Shown here: positions 22,205 through 33,628 of the stretch, piece after piece
How positions within the stretch are numbered: position 1 is the first letter of the stretch
How the letters are laid out: each line of letters begins with the position of its first letter
Assembly (NCBI GenBank): GCA_033032865.1
Contig: JAWHQI010000228.1
Span: forward strand, 4,254,501-4,318,500
Reading direction: 5' to 3'
DNA length: 64,000 bases
From: Dactylorhiza incarnata
Lineage: Eukaryota > Streptophyta > Magnoliopsida > Asparagales > Orchidaceae
Translations under genes and position numbers: made by a program
Notes under the pieces: model-generated
Seen by the model: the letters and a program-made list of their open reading frames with translations, nothing else
Database searches by the model: none
What the model was told of the DNA's origin: nothing

Positions 22205-24247
22205 TCAATATCTACCTTGATACATCAGGGTATATTTATCATCGATTGAAAAGTCCGGTAATTCCCCTTTCTCGGTCCTATTCCGGAGATGCTGCAAGTC
22301 AGGATCTTCCTTCTGATGCAGTCTTGTAAGGGTAATCAAAGAAGGCTCTTCAGCTTCAAGACTCGAAGGTGCGGTACTACTACTGACTGAGATATCCATC
22401 AACATAAACTGCTCTACCAAGGACTGCACAGAAAGATTGAAGATTTGCACGGTCTTTCTACTCAGGGCATCATCCACTACATTAGCCTTACCCGGATGAT
22501 ACAGGATATCAACTTCATAATCCGCCACATACTCCAACCACCTACGCTGGCGCAAACTTAGCTCTTTCTGGGTAAAGACAAACTTCAGACTCTTATGATC
22601 CGTGAAAATCTTGCATGACACTCCATATTACAGATGTCTCCAAAGCTTTAAAGCATAAATCACTACATCAAATTCTTAGTCATGCATAGGGTAATTCTAT
22701 TCATGAACTTTCAATTTTTCTAGACCCATTGGCATTCACCTTTCCTTCTTGCATCAAAACACACCCTAGTCCAATGTGAGATGCGTCCACATAAACAACA
22801 TACTCTATTCCTTCGATCGCCAAGGCCAACACAGGAGCACTGCACAAACTCCTCTTTAGTTCCTGAAAGGCTTCTTCGCACTTATCGCTCCAAACAAAAG
22901 CGGTATTCTTCTGGGTAAGCTTAGTTAAAGGGTGCTGACAGCACTGAGAACCCTTGAACAAATCTCCTGTAGTACCCAGCCAACCCTAAGAAACTCCTTA
23001 TCTCCTTAGGCGTTAAAGGCGTCTTCCAATCTAACACATCAGAAATTTTAGCTGGGTCTACAGTAATTCCGTCCTTGTTCACTACATGACCTAGAAAGGA
23101 CACCTAAGAAAGCCAGAACTCACATTTAATCAGCTTCGCATACAGCTTGTGATCTCTAAGAGTTGACAATACTAAGCGCAAATGCGTAGCATGCTCCTCA
23201 ACACATCTATAATACACCAACACATCATCGATGAATACCACTACAAAATGATCCAAAAAATCCTTGAACACGCGGTTCATCAAGTCCATAAAAGCAGAGT
23301 GCGCATTCATCAAACCAAAAGACAACCAGTAACTCAAAATGACCATAACGGGAACGAAAGGCAGTCCGGGGAACGTCCGACTAACGGATCCTCAACTGAT
23401 GGTTGCCTGATCGAAGGTCAATCTTTGAAAACACCGTGCTACCACGCAACTGGTCAAACAGATCATCTATCCTCGGCAACGGATACTTGTTCTTGATGGT
23501 CACTCTGTTTAACTCTCTAAAATCTATGCACAACCTCAAGGAACCGTCCTTCTTTTTCATGAACAAAACTGGAGCACCCCAGGGCGAAGAACTTGGCCTA
23601 ATTAATCCACAATGCAACAGCTCATCAAACTGATTTCGCAACTCTTCTAGCTCACGCGGGGCCACACAGTACGGTGCCTTAGCGATAGGACGAGTATCAG
23701 GCTCAAGATCAATAACAAACTCCACATCTCTATCAGGCGGAAGACCAGGAAGACTGGCGTGAAAGACATCAGGAAACTCTCGCACCACCGGAACACCCTC
23801 GATACACGGAGAACCACTAACAGTTTCAAACCCCGAAATAAGGTAAGCCAAGCAACCAGAATTTAACAGTTTCCGAACACATACCGCAGAAATTATCGGG
23901 GAACACTGACATGGAGATACAAAAATGCTCATGGGATGACCGTTGTCCATCACAAAGTCCAGACGCTTTTCCTTGCATCGGATGACAGCATCATAACTGG
24001 ACAACCAGTCCATACCCAATATCACGTCAAAGTCTTCTAGGTCCAACACCTTGAGATCAGCAACAACCAAGAAATCTCCTAAGAGAACGTAGCAACTTCG
24101 GACACACTGGTTCGAGGATACCAAATCACTAGAAGGAAACTTAACGAGGAACAAATCCTTGCCCATCTCAGGGGTCAAACGGTGACGCTCGACGAAAGCC
24201 CTTGCTACGAACAAATGGGTAGCACCAGAATCAATCAGAACACGCAC
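22205..24247 (-). pseudogene. gyp3 protease, reverse transcriptase and RNase H (broken)
   Basis: On minus. The protease active site is [10 protein letters not shown] near the start (about 24235-24205), with [10 protein letters not shown] further on. RT landmarks are [44 protein letters not shown] and the catalytic FIDDVLVYY (about 23235). The connection region [12 protein letters not shown] follows at about 22970. RNase H shows [28 protein letters not shown] and DDALSRKT. Frameshifts lie near 23380-23346, 22960-22921 and 22700-22621, with stops between. Confidence 0.88.
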
Positions 24248-24449
24248 CCAACGATTCTTTACCTTAAATCTCCGTATAAGCGCGAAAAAGAAACTACACT
24301 AACACAGCGAAACTAAAAGGAATCAAGACTTAACAGCTGGCTTAAGGTCTAACCTGCGATCACTTGGGTGGATGACTGCGCTTGCTCCTAGGTTAACACG
24401 TTTAGCTTTCCTCTTCCTTTATCCTGATGCTGCGGCGACGGCAAGGCTC

Positions 24450-25164
24450 GAAGCGGAACTGGCTACAATGGGGGTTGAACTCGCGGGCATTGATACTTCA
24501 TGTGCCCCTTCAGTCCGCGCTGGAAGCAGACTTTATCTTTGGTCCAACACTGGGCCACATCGTGCCCCTTCTGCTTGCACAACTGGCAAAGCACCTCACC
24601 CTTCGGAGCACCCTGGATTGCCAGCACTCGATGCTGCTTCTGAACTCCTTTTATCTTGAAACACTTTTCAAACAGATGGCCAGAGCGGCCATAGAAACTG
24701 CAGACCTCGCCACCTCCTTTCTTTAAGACCGAGGCAGGCGCACCAGAATTTCCTTCTTCTCCAGCCTTTCTCTTTTCCTTCTTCATCATTGATCCTCGGT
24801 TCTTGGCATTATCAATTGCCTCCACCTTTAGCGCTGCCTCAACTACCTCGGCATACTTCTCTGATCTGTACGCGCTGGCCAGCTGCTGGATGTCGCTGCG
24901 GAGACCACCCAAAAATCTCTTCACTCTTCCTTCTTCCGATGCTACCAGGACAGGAGCAAACCTGCTCAACTTGCAAAACTCAATCTCATACTCGCTCACC
25001 GAGAGCTGCCTCTGCTTCAGATGCAAGAAATAATTCATCAATCGGTCTTGCTCTAACGACGTCAGAAACTTTCTTAACAACATTCCTTTGAAGGTTTCCC
25101 ATGAACATCCTTCGGAAAGGCCTTCCTTCTCCCTCAACCACCAACTCTTTGTGAGATCCTTAAG
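24450..25164 (-). pseudogene. gyp3 gag C-terminal half with three zinc-knuckle-like motifs
   Basis: On minus it resumes at 25159, after the copC target duplication, with LKDLTKSWW and runs open to about 24463. The gag core shows FKGMLLRKFL, LSRFAPVLV and FLGGLRSDIQ. Three CCHC-like motifs follow: CSFYGRSGHLFEKC, CQLCKQKGHDVAQC and CFQRGLKGHMKYQC. Only the middle one has all ligands; the first has Tyr and the third Arg in place of the second Cys. Confidence 0.86.
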
Positions 25165-26445
25165 TGTTGGAGCATGCGTTTCGCAATCCTCCGGTTTGCT
25201 AATAACAAAGTCCTGTTTGTATTTGATTCTATTTTTATTAATGGTGTGCAGATAACAGGTATGTGATGTTCACATTTCTGCTGGAGCTAAATTTGAATGT
25301 GGGAAAATTTCACTGTCGGAAAATTCCGACAGCCGCTGTCGCCCAGGCGACAACAGAGAGGTTACAACTACTTCCCTCCACGGCAGCACGACGAAAGGCA
25401 GTTTTAAGCTGTCGGAATTCCGACAGCGATGTCGCCCAGGCGACAGCTCGGAGGTTACAACAACTGCCCACGACAACACCCACGATCGGCAGTTTTGCGC
25501 TGTCGGAAATCCGACATCAATGTCGCCCAGGCGACAGCTCGACGGTTACAGCAACTGCCCGCACGACGCCACTCCAGCGGCAGTTTAACGCTGTCGGAAA
25601 ATTACGACAGTCAATGTCGCCCAGGCGACAGCGATTTTCTATAAATTGACTCCTTGTGTTCGTGCATTCCAAGCTTTGAGATTTCCAAGTCCCTTCCTGA
25701 GTGCATACGAACCAGAGAGCTCCAGAACCTCTTCAACTCCCATTTGTGCAAAGAAGGATTGAAGATTGAAGACGAGATCGGGCGCGCTTCTTCATCAACG
25801 ATCATCTCGAGGCTTCAACCATCCTTTCAGAGATCTGAAATTCTAGGGAGTTGTCCTTTTCATATTGTATTTTCATTCACATACTTTTCATTTTGTATTG
25901 GTAGAGAAATCGTCGTCTTGCGTGCGGCGTCTAAGTCCTTGCGCGGCTTAGGGGAAAATCGCTTCCTTGTGCGGAGCGTCCAAGTCCTTGCGTGGCTTGG
26001 TGGGAAATCGTGGCCTTGTGTGCTACGTCTAGATCTTGGGAAGATCTAGAGGATAGGCTTGGGCTTGGTCTTGGGAGAGACAAGCGATAGCCTTCCGATC
26101 CTTGGGAGAGGGATTGGTAAACCAAAATTGTAGAATTTTTTTTATTAACATAATTGTGCCTTGATCTTAAGCATTGTTAAGATCATTTTTATTGTACTCA
26201 AATTTCATGATTAATATAATTATGTCTTTTTCTTTATTTACATATTTGGTGGCATAATCTTTATCTTAGAAATTTGTGTTTTTGTTTAATACTAAAATTG
26301 CATTGGTTTGAAAGTATTTATAAGTAATATTTTTTTTGTAAAGTAAAATCTCTTTAAAAAAAATTACTAATTAAAAATTAATTTTTAGACAAACCCTTAT
26401 TCACCCCCCCCCCCCCCCCCTCTAAGGGCGTCACACGATCCAACA
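25165..26445 (+). repeat. copC 5' LTR
   Basis: 1281 bp from TGTTGGAGCATGCG to CACGATCCAACA, ending with TTATTCAC, an 18-base C run, and TCTAAGGGCG. The interior holds four tandem units with palindromes, a TATA box, then U5 with GTGCGGCGTC-type repeats (25920-26010). Confidence 0.92.
25306..25646 (+). promoter_or_regulatory. copC LTR palindrome boxes and TATA box
   Basis: Four tandem units start at 25313, 25409, 25500 and 25591 (spacing 96, 91, 91). Each pairs box A, CTGTCGGAATTCCGACAG or a variant, with box B, CTGTCGCCCAGGCGACAG. Directly downstream is TATAAAT (25640-25646). In the 3' LTR the TATA reads TAAAAAT (35456-35462). Boxes with a symmetric CGG-CCG core upstream of the promoter are known from Sirevirus LTRs. 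What binds them is not known to me. Confidence 0.85.
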
Positions 26446-26447
26446 AG

Positions 26448-26460
26448 TGGTATCAGAGGC
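26448..26460 (+). other. copC primer binding site
   Basis: TGGTATCAGAGGC begins two bases after the LTR end and matches the initiator Met-tRNA complement, with the typical Sirevirus LTR/interior junction. Confidence 0.9.
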
Positions 26461-26494
26461 AGGTTACTCCAAAACGGTTTTACCACCGGGAGTA

Positions 26495-28426
26495 ATGGCG
26501 CACAACGATCACGCGTTCGTTGAGAGGCAAGGAATTAGTAGGCCACCACTTTTTACGGGCACAGACTACAATTATTGGAAAACACGTATGCGTTGTTTTC
26601 TAATTGCGCTAGATATAGAAGTCTGGAATATGGTAGAATCTAGTTACACTTCTCCAACATATGTTGTAGGAGAAGTAACTATGGATAAGCCCAAAGACAA
26701 GTGGGATGACCATGATAAATTAAAATGTAAGAACAATGCAAAAGCCATGAATGCTTTATTTTGCGCACTAGATCACACTGAATTTAATAGAGTTTGTGCT
26801 TGTAATACTGCATTTGAAATTTGGAATTTGTTAGAAATCACTCATGAAGGTACTTCGCAGGTAAAGGATTCAAAGCAATTTCAACTGTAGTCTGAATTTG
26901 AAGGGTTCAAAATGGAGGTAGATGAAGAGATTGATACAATGTACACACGATTCACAAAAATCGTGAACAACTCAAAGGTGTTAGGAAAGGTGTTCTCAAA
27001 TGGAGATTTGGTAAGGAAAATCTTAAGATCATATCCCCCGAAGTTCAATCCTAAAGTGACTGCAATTTCCGAGTCACATGATCTTAAGACCTTAAAATTG
27101 GAGAGCCTAATTGGGAACTTGAAAACTCATGAAGTTGAATTGAAAATTCAACAACAAGAGTATATGGAGCCAAGGAAGAAGGGATTGGCTCTAAGATCTA
27201 AGAAGGAAGAAACTAGTGATTCTGAGGAGGATGAAGAAGATGAGGAAAGTTTATTTGTTAAAAAATTTAGAAAATTTATGAAAAATCCGGAGAGGAGGAA
27301 TACGTTTAAGAAGTATTTTAAGAAGGAGACTTTTAGGAAGAAAAAAGGAAAGGAAGGCGATGAGGAGGAAGAGAGACCGCCACCGGAGTGCTATCACTGC
27401 AAGAAGTTAGGACACATTCAAAGTAAGTGTCCAATGTACTTGAAAGAACTTAAAGAAAAGAAGCACAAAGGGTCGAAGAAGGTGTTGAAGGCGGAAACCT
27501 GGGATGATACTACTTCTGAGAATGCAAGCAGTTCTGACTCAAGTAAAGAAGAGGAGGCCAACATGTGCTTAATGGGAAAGAGCGTCATATCTGATGACGA
27601 ATGCAGTGTCCAAAGCGACACTGAGGTAACTCATCCAACCTATGATGAATTATTTTCTGAATTTTTAAAGACTTGCAAATTTTTTGAAAAAAGTTTAAAA
27701 GATAATGATCTTCTTAAATCTGAAAATGAAATTTTACTTAAAGAAAACAAAAAATTGTTAAATGAAATCAAGACTATTGGAAAAAGAGATAGTTCTTGCC
27801 AAGAGTGTGTTCACTTCTTGGGAAGAATTAAAGAACTTGAAGAATCTCTTTCCAAATCTTATTCTACAATAAAAGTTCTTACTAAAAAGAATGAGATTTT
27901 AGAGAGAGATCTGAAATCTTCAATTTCCAAAGTCCATGAGGGAAAGAAATCTTTTGAACGTAGATGCGTAAATCTGGTATCCAAAAATACAAAAATGAGA
28001 AACCAGATTCATGACTTAAAACTAGCCATGAAAAAATTTGGAATGGGCCGAAGATCACTGGATATGATCTTAGGATACCAACGCCATGGATCTGGAAGAT
28101 TTGGGCTCGGATACACGTCTGGAAGCTGTCGCCCGGCGACAACCACTGTCGCCGGCGACAGTGAAAAGTTCAGAAAATTTACTTTAAAAAATCCTAAAAT
28201 TAATAAATTGTCAAATACTGCATCCTCATCCAGTAAAAGTCCAGAAAAGTTATACTCCTCTAAATACATTACATGTGCCAAATGCAATAGATTTGGTCAC
28301 ACTACGGACTCTTACTGGAAAGAAGGAAAAAGTAAAATTAAACAAATCTGGGTGCCTAAGGCTTCTACCTATACTATGGGTGGAACCACTTGGGTAACCA
28401 GATCTTTACTCACCTCTTCTTTCTAG
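26495..28426 (+). CDS. copC gag (in-frame TAG at 26888 and at its end)
   Basis: Capsid/nucleocapsid polyprotein. I place the start at ATG 26495 (MAHNDHAFVERQGISRPPLF), because upstream codons run into the PBS. Order: copia gag domain (GTDYNYWKTRMRCFLIALDIEVW; ALDHTEFNRV), in-frame TAG 26888-26890, continuing UBN2-like core (ANDKIL-type region RKILRSYPPKFNPKV), a Lys/Glu-rich stretch, zinc knuckle CYHCKKLGHIQSKC (about 27388-27431), acidic Ser-rich segment, coiled coil (about 27640-28050), then a second knuckle-like CAKCNRFGHTTDSYW lacking the last Cys, and QIWVPKAS. It ends at TAG 28424-28426, and pol follows in the same frame. Box palindromes are embedded in the coding sequence at 28127-28162. 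Confidence 0.85.
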
Positions 28427-31400
28427 GTGTGTTGGCAGGCTAAGGACAAAGAAGACGTGTGGTACTTGGACTCGGGTTGTTCAAAGCACATGATGGGAAA
28501 TAAAGAGAAGTTCCTTAGCCTGGAGATGAAGAAAGGAGGAGTTGTTACTTTTGGAGACAATGGAAAAGGAAAAATCATCGGCATCGGAGTTGTGGGTAAC
28601 GAAAATTTTTCAATTTCAAATGTTTTATTTGTAGAAGGATTAAAGCATAATTTGATTTCTATTAGTCAATTATGTGATAAGGGTTTAAATGTTTTATTTG
28701 AATCTTCTACAAATTTGTGCAAAATTATTAATTCCAAAACAAATGAAATTGTTTTTACCGCACCTAGATGTCATAATGTATATATGATTAAATTTCTAGA
28801 TTTTTCAAATTCTACTTTGAAATGTTTTTTATCAAAAAATGATGAATTAGATTTATGGCATATGCGACTTGGACATACTAGTGCCAAGTTAATTACAAAA
28901 CTTTCAAAAGATAAATTAATTAAAGGTTTACCTTTGTTAAATGGAAATTTATCTTCTTCACTATGTGTGCCTTGCCAAAAAGGAAAATTTTCAAAATCAT
29001 CTTTCAAAAGTAAAAACATTATTTCTACCACTAGGCCACTTCAATTAATACATATGGATTTATTTGGGCCAATTGGAATTTCTAGCTTAGGAGGTAGAAA
29101 ATACACATTTGTATTGATTGATGATTATTCTTGTTTTTGTTGGACTTTATTTCTAACCTCCAAATCCGATGCATTTTCAGAATTTTCAAAATTATGTTTG
29201 CGTATCCAAAATGAATTTGAGTTAAAAATTAAACGCATACGATCGGATCATGGAGGAGAATTTGAAAATGAAAAGTTTATTTCTTTTTGTACGGAGTTAG
29301 GAATTAAACATGAATTTTCCGCTCCACGCACACCACAGCAAAATGGTGTAGTGGAGAGGAAAAATAGAACTCTTCAAGAGTTATCCCGTACGATGTTATC
29401 TGAATTTAAAGTACCAAAATCTTTTTGGGCTGAAGCGGTTAGTACGACATGTTATGTAATTAATAGAGTAATGCTTCGCCCTATTTTAAAATTAACTCCT
29501 TATGAATTAATTTTTAATAAACAACCAAATGTTTCTTATTTCAAAGTTTTTGGTTGTAAATGTTTTATTTTGAATTCTAAAGATTCCTTAGGAAAATTTG
29601 ATGAAAAATGTGATGAAGGTATTTTTATTGGCTATTCTTCAACTAGTAAAGCTTATCGGATTTTTAATAAAAGAACAAAAACAGTTGAAGAATCTATTCA
29701 TGTTAGGTTTGATGAGTTTGCTTCATGTGTAGAAAAGAAAATTACAGGAAAAGAAGATGAACTCATTCCCACGGTGGAGAATGATGATGAAGAACTTGGA
29801 GAAAATGAAGAAGAAAAAGAAGAAGAAAGAGAAGGAGAACGAGGAGAAGAAGATAGAGAAGTAGAAGAAAGAGAAGAATATGAGCCTCCAAGTGAATTGA
29901 GGTTTTCAAAGGATCATCCAAAGGAGCTTATCATTGGAGATCCGCAAAAAGGGGTTAGTACTCGTTCATCCTTACATGTTTTATTTTCAAACCTTTGTTT
30001 TGTCTCTGAAATTGAACCAAAAGATGTTTCCACCGCTTTAAATGATGAATTTTGGTTTTTAGCTATGAATGAAGAACTTAATCAATTTGAAGGTAATAAG
30101 GTTTGGAATCTTGTAGAACGACCCAAAAATCGTCCTGTAGTTGGTGTTAAGTGGATTTTTAAGAATAAAATGGATAATGAATCTAGAATTGTTAGAAATA
30201 AAGCCAGATTAGTTGCAAAAGGTTATGCACAAATTGAAGGGGTAGATTTTGATGAAACTTTTGCACCCGTAGCAAGATTAGAAGCGGTTAGGATATTTCT
30301 TGCATTTTCTTGTTTTAAAGGATTTAAATTATATCAAATGGATGTCAAAACCGCATTTTTAAACGGGTATATAAAAGAAGAGGTTTATGTAGAACAACCC
30401 CCTGGCTTTATAAATGAGAAATATCCAAATTACGTTTATAAATTAGATAAAGCGCTTTATGGATTAAAACAAGCGCCTCGTGCTTGGTATGATCTATTAA
30501 CTCAATATTTGTTAAAGCACGATTATAAAATAGGAAGTGCTGATTCTACACTCTTCATTAAGCAAATTGATCATGATTTAGTTATTTTACAAATTTATGT
30601 TGATGATATTATTTTTGGAGCCACTAATGAAGAGTTGTGTAATGAAGTAGTTCAAATTATGAAAAATGAATTTGAAATGAGTATGGTTGGAGAACATTCA
30701 TATTTTCTAGGTTTTCAAATTACACAAAAACATGATGGAATTTTTATATGTCAAACCAAATATATTCATGATATGTTAAAAAGATTTGGATTTGAAAATC
30801 TTAAGCATGCAAACACTCCTATGAGTACTTCACTAAAATTAGGAAAAGATGAAAGTGGTGTTTCAATTGAACAAACCCTTTATAGAAGTATGATAGGATC
30901 TTTATTGTATTTAACCGCATCTAGACCTGATATTATGTTTGTCATTTGTTTATGTGCTAGATTTCAAGCTAATCCTAAAGAGTCACATTTAAAAGCGGTG
31001 AAACGTATCTTTAGATATCTCATAGGAACATCAAAATTAGGTTTATGGTATCCTCATAATGATTCTTTTATTTTACATGGTTTTTCGGATTCTGATTATG
31101 CGGGTTGTTCTTTAGATAGGAAAAGCACTAGTGGCACTTGTCACTTTATCGGCCCTTCACTTATTTCATGGTCGAGTAGGAAACAGAATTCTGTTGCCGT
31201 CTCTATTACCGAGGCCGAATATATTGCACTGGGTAGTTGTTGTGCCCAAGCTCTTTGGATGTCACAAACGTTAGAAGATTTTGGCATGCAACAAAGTAGT
31301 GTAGAATTAAAGTGTGACAATAAAAGTGCTATAGACTTAACTAACAATCCCGTATTACATTCTAGATCTAAGCATATAGATGTCCGACATCATTTTATAA

Positions 31401-31537
31401 GGGATCATATTAAGAAGGGTAATATAAAAATCAACTTTATAGGCACGGAAAATCAACTAGCGGATATATTCACTAAGCCGTTACCGGATTCCCGTTTTTC
31501 TATGCTTAGGCTAGAATTGGGAATTCTAGACATTTAA
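28427..31537 (+). CDS. copC pol: protease, integrase, RT, RNase H (intact)
   Basis: 1036 uninterrupted codons in the gag frame, directly after the TAG at 28424. It has no ATG at its head, so expression needs read-through, or the stop is a mutation of a Gln codon. Protease: D-S-G in [11 protein letters not shown] (residues 12-22). GAG-pre-integrase: LWHMRLGH (about 141) with CVPCQKGK. Integrase: Asp in HMDLFGP (about 210), Asp in RSDHGGEF (about 273), Glu in NGVVERKN (about 309). [13 protein letters not shown] (about 612), catalytic YVDDIIFGA (about 724). RNase [18 protein letters not shown] (about 887) to ADIFTKPL (about 1011). All catalytic residues are present. Strong AT bias at third positions differs from the GC-richer gyp elements. 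Confidence 0.93.
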   Translation: MCWQAKDKEDVWYLDSGCSKHMMGNKEKFLSLEMKKGGVVTFGDNGKGKIIGIGVVGNENFSISNVLFVEGLKHNLISISQLCDKGLNVLFESSTNLCKIINSKTNEIVFTAPRCHNVYMIKFLDFSNSTLKCFLSKNDELDLWHMRLGHTSAKLITKLSKDKLIKGLPLLNGNLSSSLCVPCQKGKFSKSSFKSKNIISTTRPLQLIHMDLFGPIGISSLGGRKYTFVLIDDYSCFCWTLFLTSKSDAFSEFSKLCLRIQNEFELKIKRIRSDHGGEFENEKFISFCTELGIKHEFSAPRTPQQNGVVERKNRTLQELSRTMLSEFKVPKSFWAEAVSTTCYVINRVMLRPILKLTPYELIFNKQPNVSYFKVFGCKCFILNSKDSLGKFDEKCDEGIFIGYSSTSKAYRIFNKRTKTVEESIHVRFDEFASCVEKKITGKEDELIPTVENDDEELGENEEEKEEEREGERGEEDREVEEREEYEPPSELRFSKDHPKELIIGDPQKGVSTRSSLHVLFSNLCFVSEIEPKDVSTALNDEFWFLAMNEELNQFEGNKVWNLVERPKNRPVVGVKWIFKNKMDNESRIVRNKARLVAKGYAQIEGVDFDETFAPVARLEAVRIFLAFSCFKGFKLYQMDVKTAFLNGYIKEEVYVEQPPGFINEKYPNYVYKLDKALYGLKQAPRAWYDLLTQYLLKHDYKIGSADSTLFIKQIDHDLVILQIYVDDIIFGATNEELCNEVVQIMKNEFEMSMVGEHSYFLGFQITQKHDGIFICQTKYIHDMLKRFGFENLKHANTPMSTSLKLGKDESGVSIEQTLYRSMIGSLLYLTASRPDIMFVICLCARFQANPKESHLKAVKRIFRYLIGTSKLGLWYPHNDSFILHGFSDSDYAGCSLDRKSTSGTCHFIGPSLISWSSRKQNSVAVSITEAEYIALGSCCAQALWMSQTLEDFGMQQSSVELKCDNKSAIDLTNNPVLHSRSKHIDVRHHFIRDHIKKGNIKINFIGTENQLADIFTKPLPDSRFSMLRLELGILDI

Positions 31538-31767
31538 CAATGAATATATCACTATTTAAAGCCTGTAAAATTAAAAAAAATTATTATCACAAAACCTAAA
31601 CAATTTAAAAAGAAAAAGCCTAAATTTTAAAAATTAAACCATAGAATTTCAAAAGACTTAACAAAAATTCAAACATCATTAATATTACATCAATATTGTT
31701 CAAATAAAAACAGTAGAAAACAACATAAGGATCAAGTTCAATAAACAGAAATAGAAATCTGAAGAAG

Positions 31768-31812
31768 TTCACTGTCGCCCAGGCGACAGTGGATGTCGGA
31801 AATTTCTGACAT
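31768..31812 (+). repeat. copC palindrome boxes between pol and the antisense gene
   Basis: CACTGTCGCCCAGGCGACAGTG (box B) and GTCGGAAATTTCTGAC (box A, one mismatch) match the LTR boxes. They sit just beyond the 3' end of the antisense ORF. Sireviruses with an envelope-like ORF are known to carry extra boxes beside it. Confidence 0.85.
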
Positions 31813-31838
31813 CTCCCAGCAGCAGCAGCCTGATGAAA

Positions 31839-32954
31839 CTACTCTGAATCTTCATAACAAGCCCCGCTGCTCTCTGGACAATCTTCTGGAGGTCCTCGTC
31901 TCACGGCTTTACCACGGCGAGTCTGCCTCACTGATTGGCGTGGCGGTTCTTCGTCCGGAACTTGCCATTCGGCCTCTTCCTCCGGAGTTGGCTTTAACTT
32001 CAGACCTTTGACGAGAAACTTCATAAACTTCTGCATTCGACTACGGTCCTTCTTCACTTCCTTCTTGTGATCCTCTAGTGAATCACGTAGATCATCAATG
32101 GACTCTCTTAGTGAACCTCCCCTAGAAATTCTCGGCTCTCTAATCTCAATTCCCGGATGGGCCTTTTTCTGCGTCTTCTTCACTTTCATCGAACCCGTAT
32201 AATATATATCCGGATAACAATCATCCAAATAAGAATCTTGCACTATCCATCCATATTTCTTATATAATACACGCTGAATTATTGCCCCCATTGGCAGCGT
32301 ATGAACCTTCACCCATTTTGGATGCTTTAATCTATACGCATACCGAATCTGGGAGAGTATGAAGTCCGCCACATCAAAAGGTTCATTTTCCATAATAAAG
32401 TAAGTGATGAGGGTCAACTGAGTCGTGATACTCTTTGTATCCCCACTCTTCAACATGACTGAATTCCTTAATATATCTTGAACTAAGAAAGCATCCGGAG
32501 TAAGTGACGTAACTTCAGTGGTTAGAGTTTTCTTTTGATTCCCATGTAAACTCATGTTTACAAGGGTCCAATCTCTATCTTTTCTATAACTCTCCACTAT
32601 ATCCGGCATATTTTCACTCATCACTAGTCTGAATTCCTCTCTTAGATCAACATGTGTTATTTCCACATGTTGAACCTGGATTCTTGATCTAACTCCCCCA
32701 TCCAATTCTGTGAAATTTGGGTCTTCCAAATGGTTATAAAATTCTCGAATAAAAAAGGATGAAAATGGCTCTGCTGTAATTATTGAAAGTATACCTGCAT
32801 TCGCAAGCCGATCATAGATATGATCGTGCTTCGGCGAATCAAATTCAATATATTTCGCTACTCCTACTATGGCTTTCTCCACCGCAGGATACACTTGATA
32901 CGAACTATGCGCATCTTCCGAAGTACTCCTTCGCGCTTTAGAACTGGAAGCCAT
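31839..32954 (-). CDS. copC antisense extra ORF (plant transposon-protein-like)
   Basis: 372 intact codons, antisense to gag-pol, between pol and the 3' LTR. The start chosen is MASSSKARRSTSED at 32954, two bases after a good splice acceptor. An upstream in-frame ATG at 32999 lies in the predicted intron. Content: an N-terminal basic/Ser region, then FFIREFYNHLEDPNF, RIQVQHVEITHVDLREEF and a hydrophobic stretch TLITYFIMENEPFDVADFIL; a Lys/Glu-rich, probably helical region; and an Arg-rich tail. The pattern 'EFY..L...V.V....I....L...F' recalls the putative plant transposon protein family (Transposase_32). This is from memory of the family and unverified. The copD ORF at 53533-55770 shows the same order of motifs in sense orientation. 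The function is unknown. Confidence 0.75.
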   Translation of the reverse strand: MASSSKARRSTSEDAHSSYQVYPAVEKAIVGVAKYIEFDSPKHDHIYDRLANAGILSIITAEPFSSFFIREFYNHLEDPNFTELDGGVRSRIQVQHVEITHVDLREEFRLVMSENMPDIVESYRKDRDWTLVNMSLHGNQKKTLTTEVTSLTPDAFLVQDILRNSVMLKSGDTKSITTQLTLITYFIMENEPFDVADFILSQIRYAYRLKHPKWVKVHTLPMGAIIQRVLYKKYGWIVQDSYLDDCYPDIYYTGSMKVKKTQKKAHPGIEIREPRISRGGSLRESIDDLRDSLEDHKKEVKKDRSRMQKFMKFLVKGLKLKPTPEEEAEWQVPDEEPPRQSVRQTRRGKAVRRGPPEDCPESSGACYEDSE

Positions 32955-32955
32955 T

Positions 32956-33590
32956 CTGCACATAACAAATAAAAAATGGATTAAACTTGTGCTGTGCACT
33001 GGAACACTGTCGCCCAGGCGACAGTGACTGTCGGAAAATTCCGACAGTACTTCAGTACACTTCTCTTAAAAATTTTTACATAAACTTCCAGATCTACTCA
33101 AAATCAAGTTTTATTTCAACATCAAGTTTTTAAAAAAATTATATGTTTTTCAAATCAAAATCTTCTCCATATCCTTACTATTCATCATCTTCAACCTTCT
33201 TTCAAAAGGAAAACCTTCCATTTTTTTAAGATTAGAATATGAACAAAAGCAAACCTTCAACCACAAGAATCACAAAATCAAAACATTTTTAACAAAGATC
33301 CAACAAGATCCACTTGCTTTAAACTAGATCTACACTTTTAAAACACAAAAATTCAAAAACCTACACCATTCATCAAAAATCAAAATGAAAACTACATTTT
33401 CCTTCTTCTCTACTTTCAAAATCACAAATCCCTAAAAAATTTTGAGTCAAAAATATAAAAATAAAAAATCCATACCTTAGATCTAAAGATGCCGCCGACC
33501 TCCGACAACCTTCCTCTCGTTTTTAACTCCAGGAAATGATGCACAATAGGGTTTGACTCGGTCCAAAGCCCTATTTATAATTTTGGCTGT
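32956..33590 (-). promoter_or_regulatory. Promoter, 5' UTR exon and intron of the copC antisense gene (predicted)
   Basis: On minus, TTATAAATAG (33571-33580) is a strong plant TATA box. About 30-40 bases on, a short exon would end CTAAG at 33476, followed by donor GTATGG (33475). The intron to the acceptor TTATGTGCAG (ending 32956) is 520 nt and very T-rich, as plant introns are. The ORF ATG follows two bases later. Palindrome boxes lie just upstream of the TATA (33586-33628) and in the intron (33003-33050). All of this is read from sequence; transcription is inferred. Confidence 0.6.
33003..33050 (-). repeat. copC palindrome boxes within the antisense intron
   Basis: CACTGTCGCCCAGGCGACAG followed at once by CTGTCGGAAAATTCCGACAG: one box B and one box A, as in the LTR units. 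A second pair lies at 33586-33628, directly upstream of the antisense TATA box, mirroring their place in the LTR. Confidence 0.85.
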
Positions 33591-33628
33591 CGCCCAGGCG
33601 ACAGTGACTGTCGGAAATTTCCGACAGC

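Noticed and set aside
24372..25091. Plus-strand ORFs opposite the gyp3 gag
   Set aside because: Shadows of the minus-strand gag, which has clear zinc knuckles and gag core.
25306..25640. CRISPR-like array: regularly spaced palindromic repeats with unique-looking spacers
   Set aside because: Four units in a plant LTR, spacers also repeated between units, duplicated in the other LTR, no cas genes; these are LTR boxes.
26888..26890. Programmed read-through at the first gag stop of copC
   Set aside because: It interrupts the middle of the gag domain, where no Sirevirus is known to use recoding; a mutation is simpler.
31839..32999. Antisense ORF in copC as part of an inverted foreign insertion
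   Set aside because: No target duplication or terminal repeats flank it, box motifs on both sides are copC-type, and the position equals that of the copD extra ORF.
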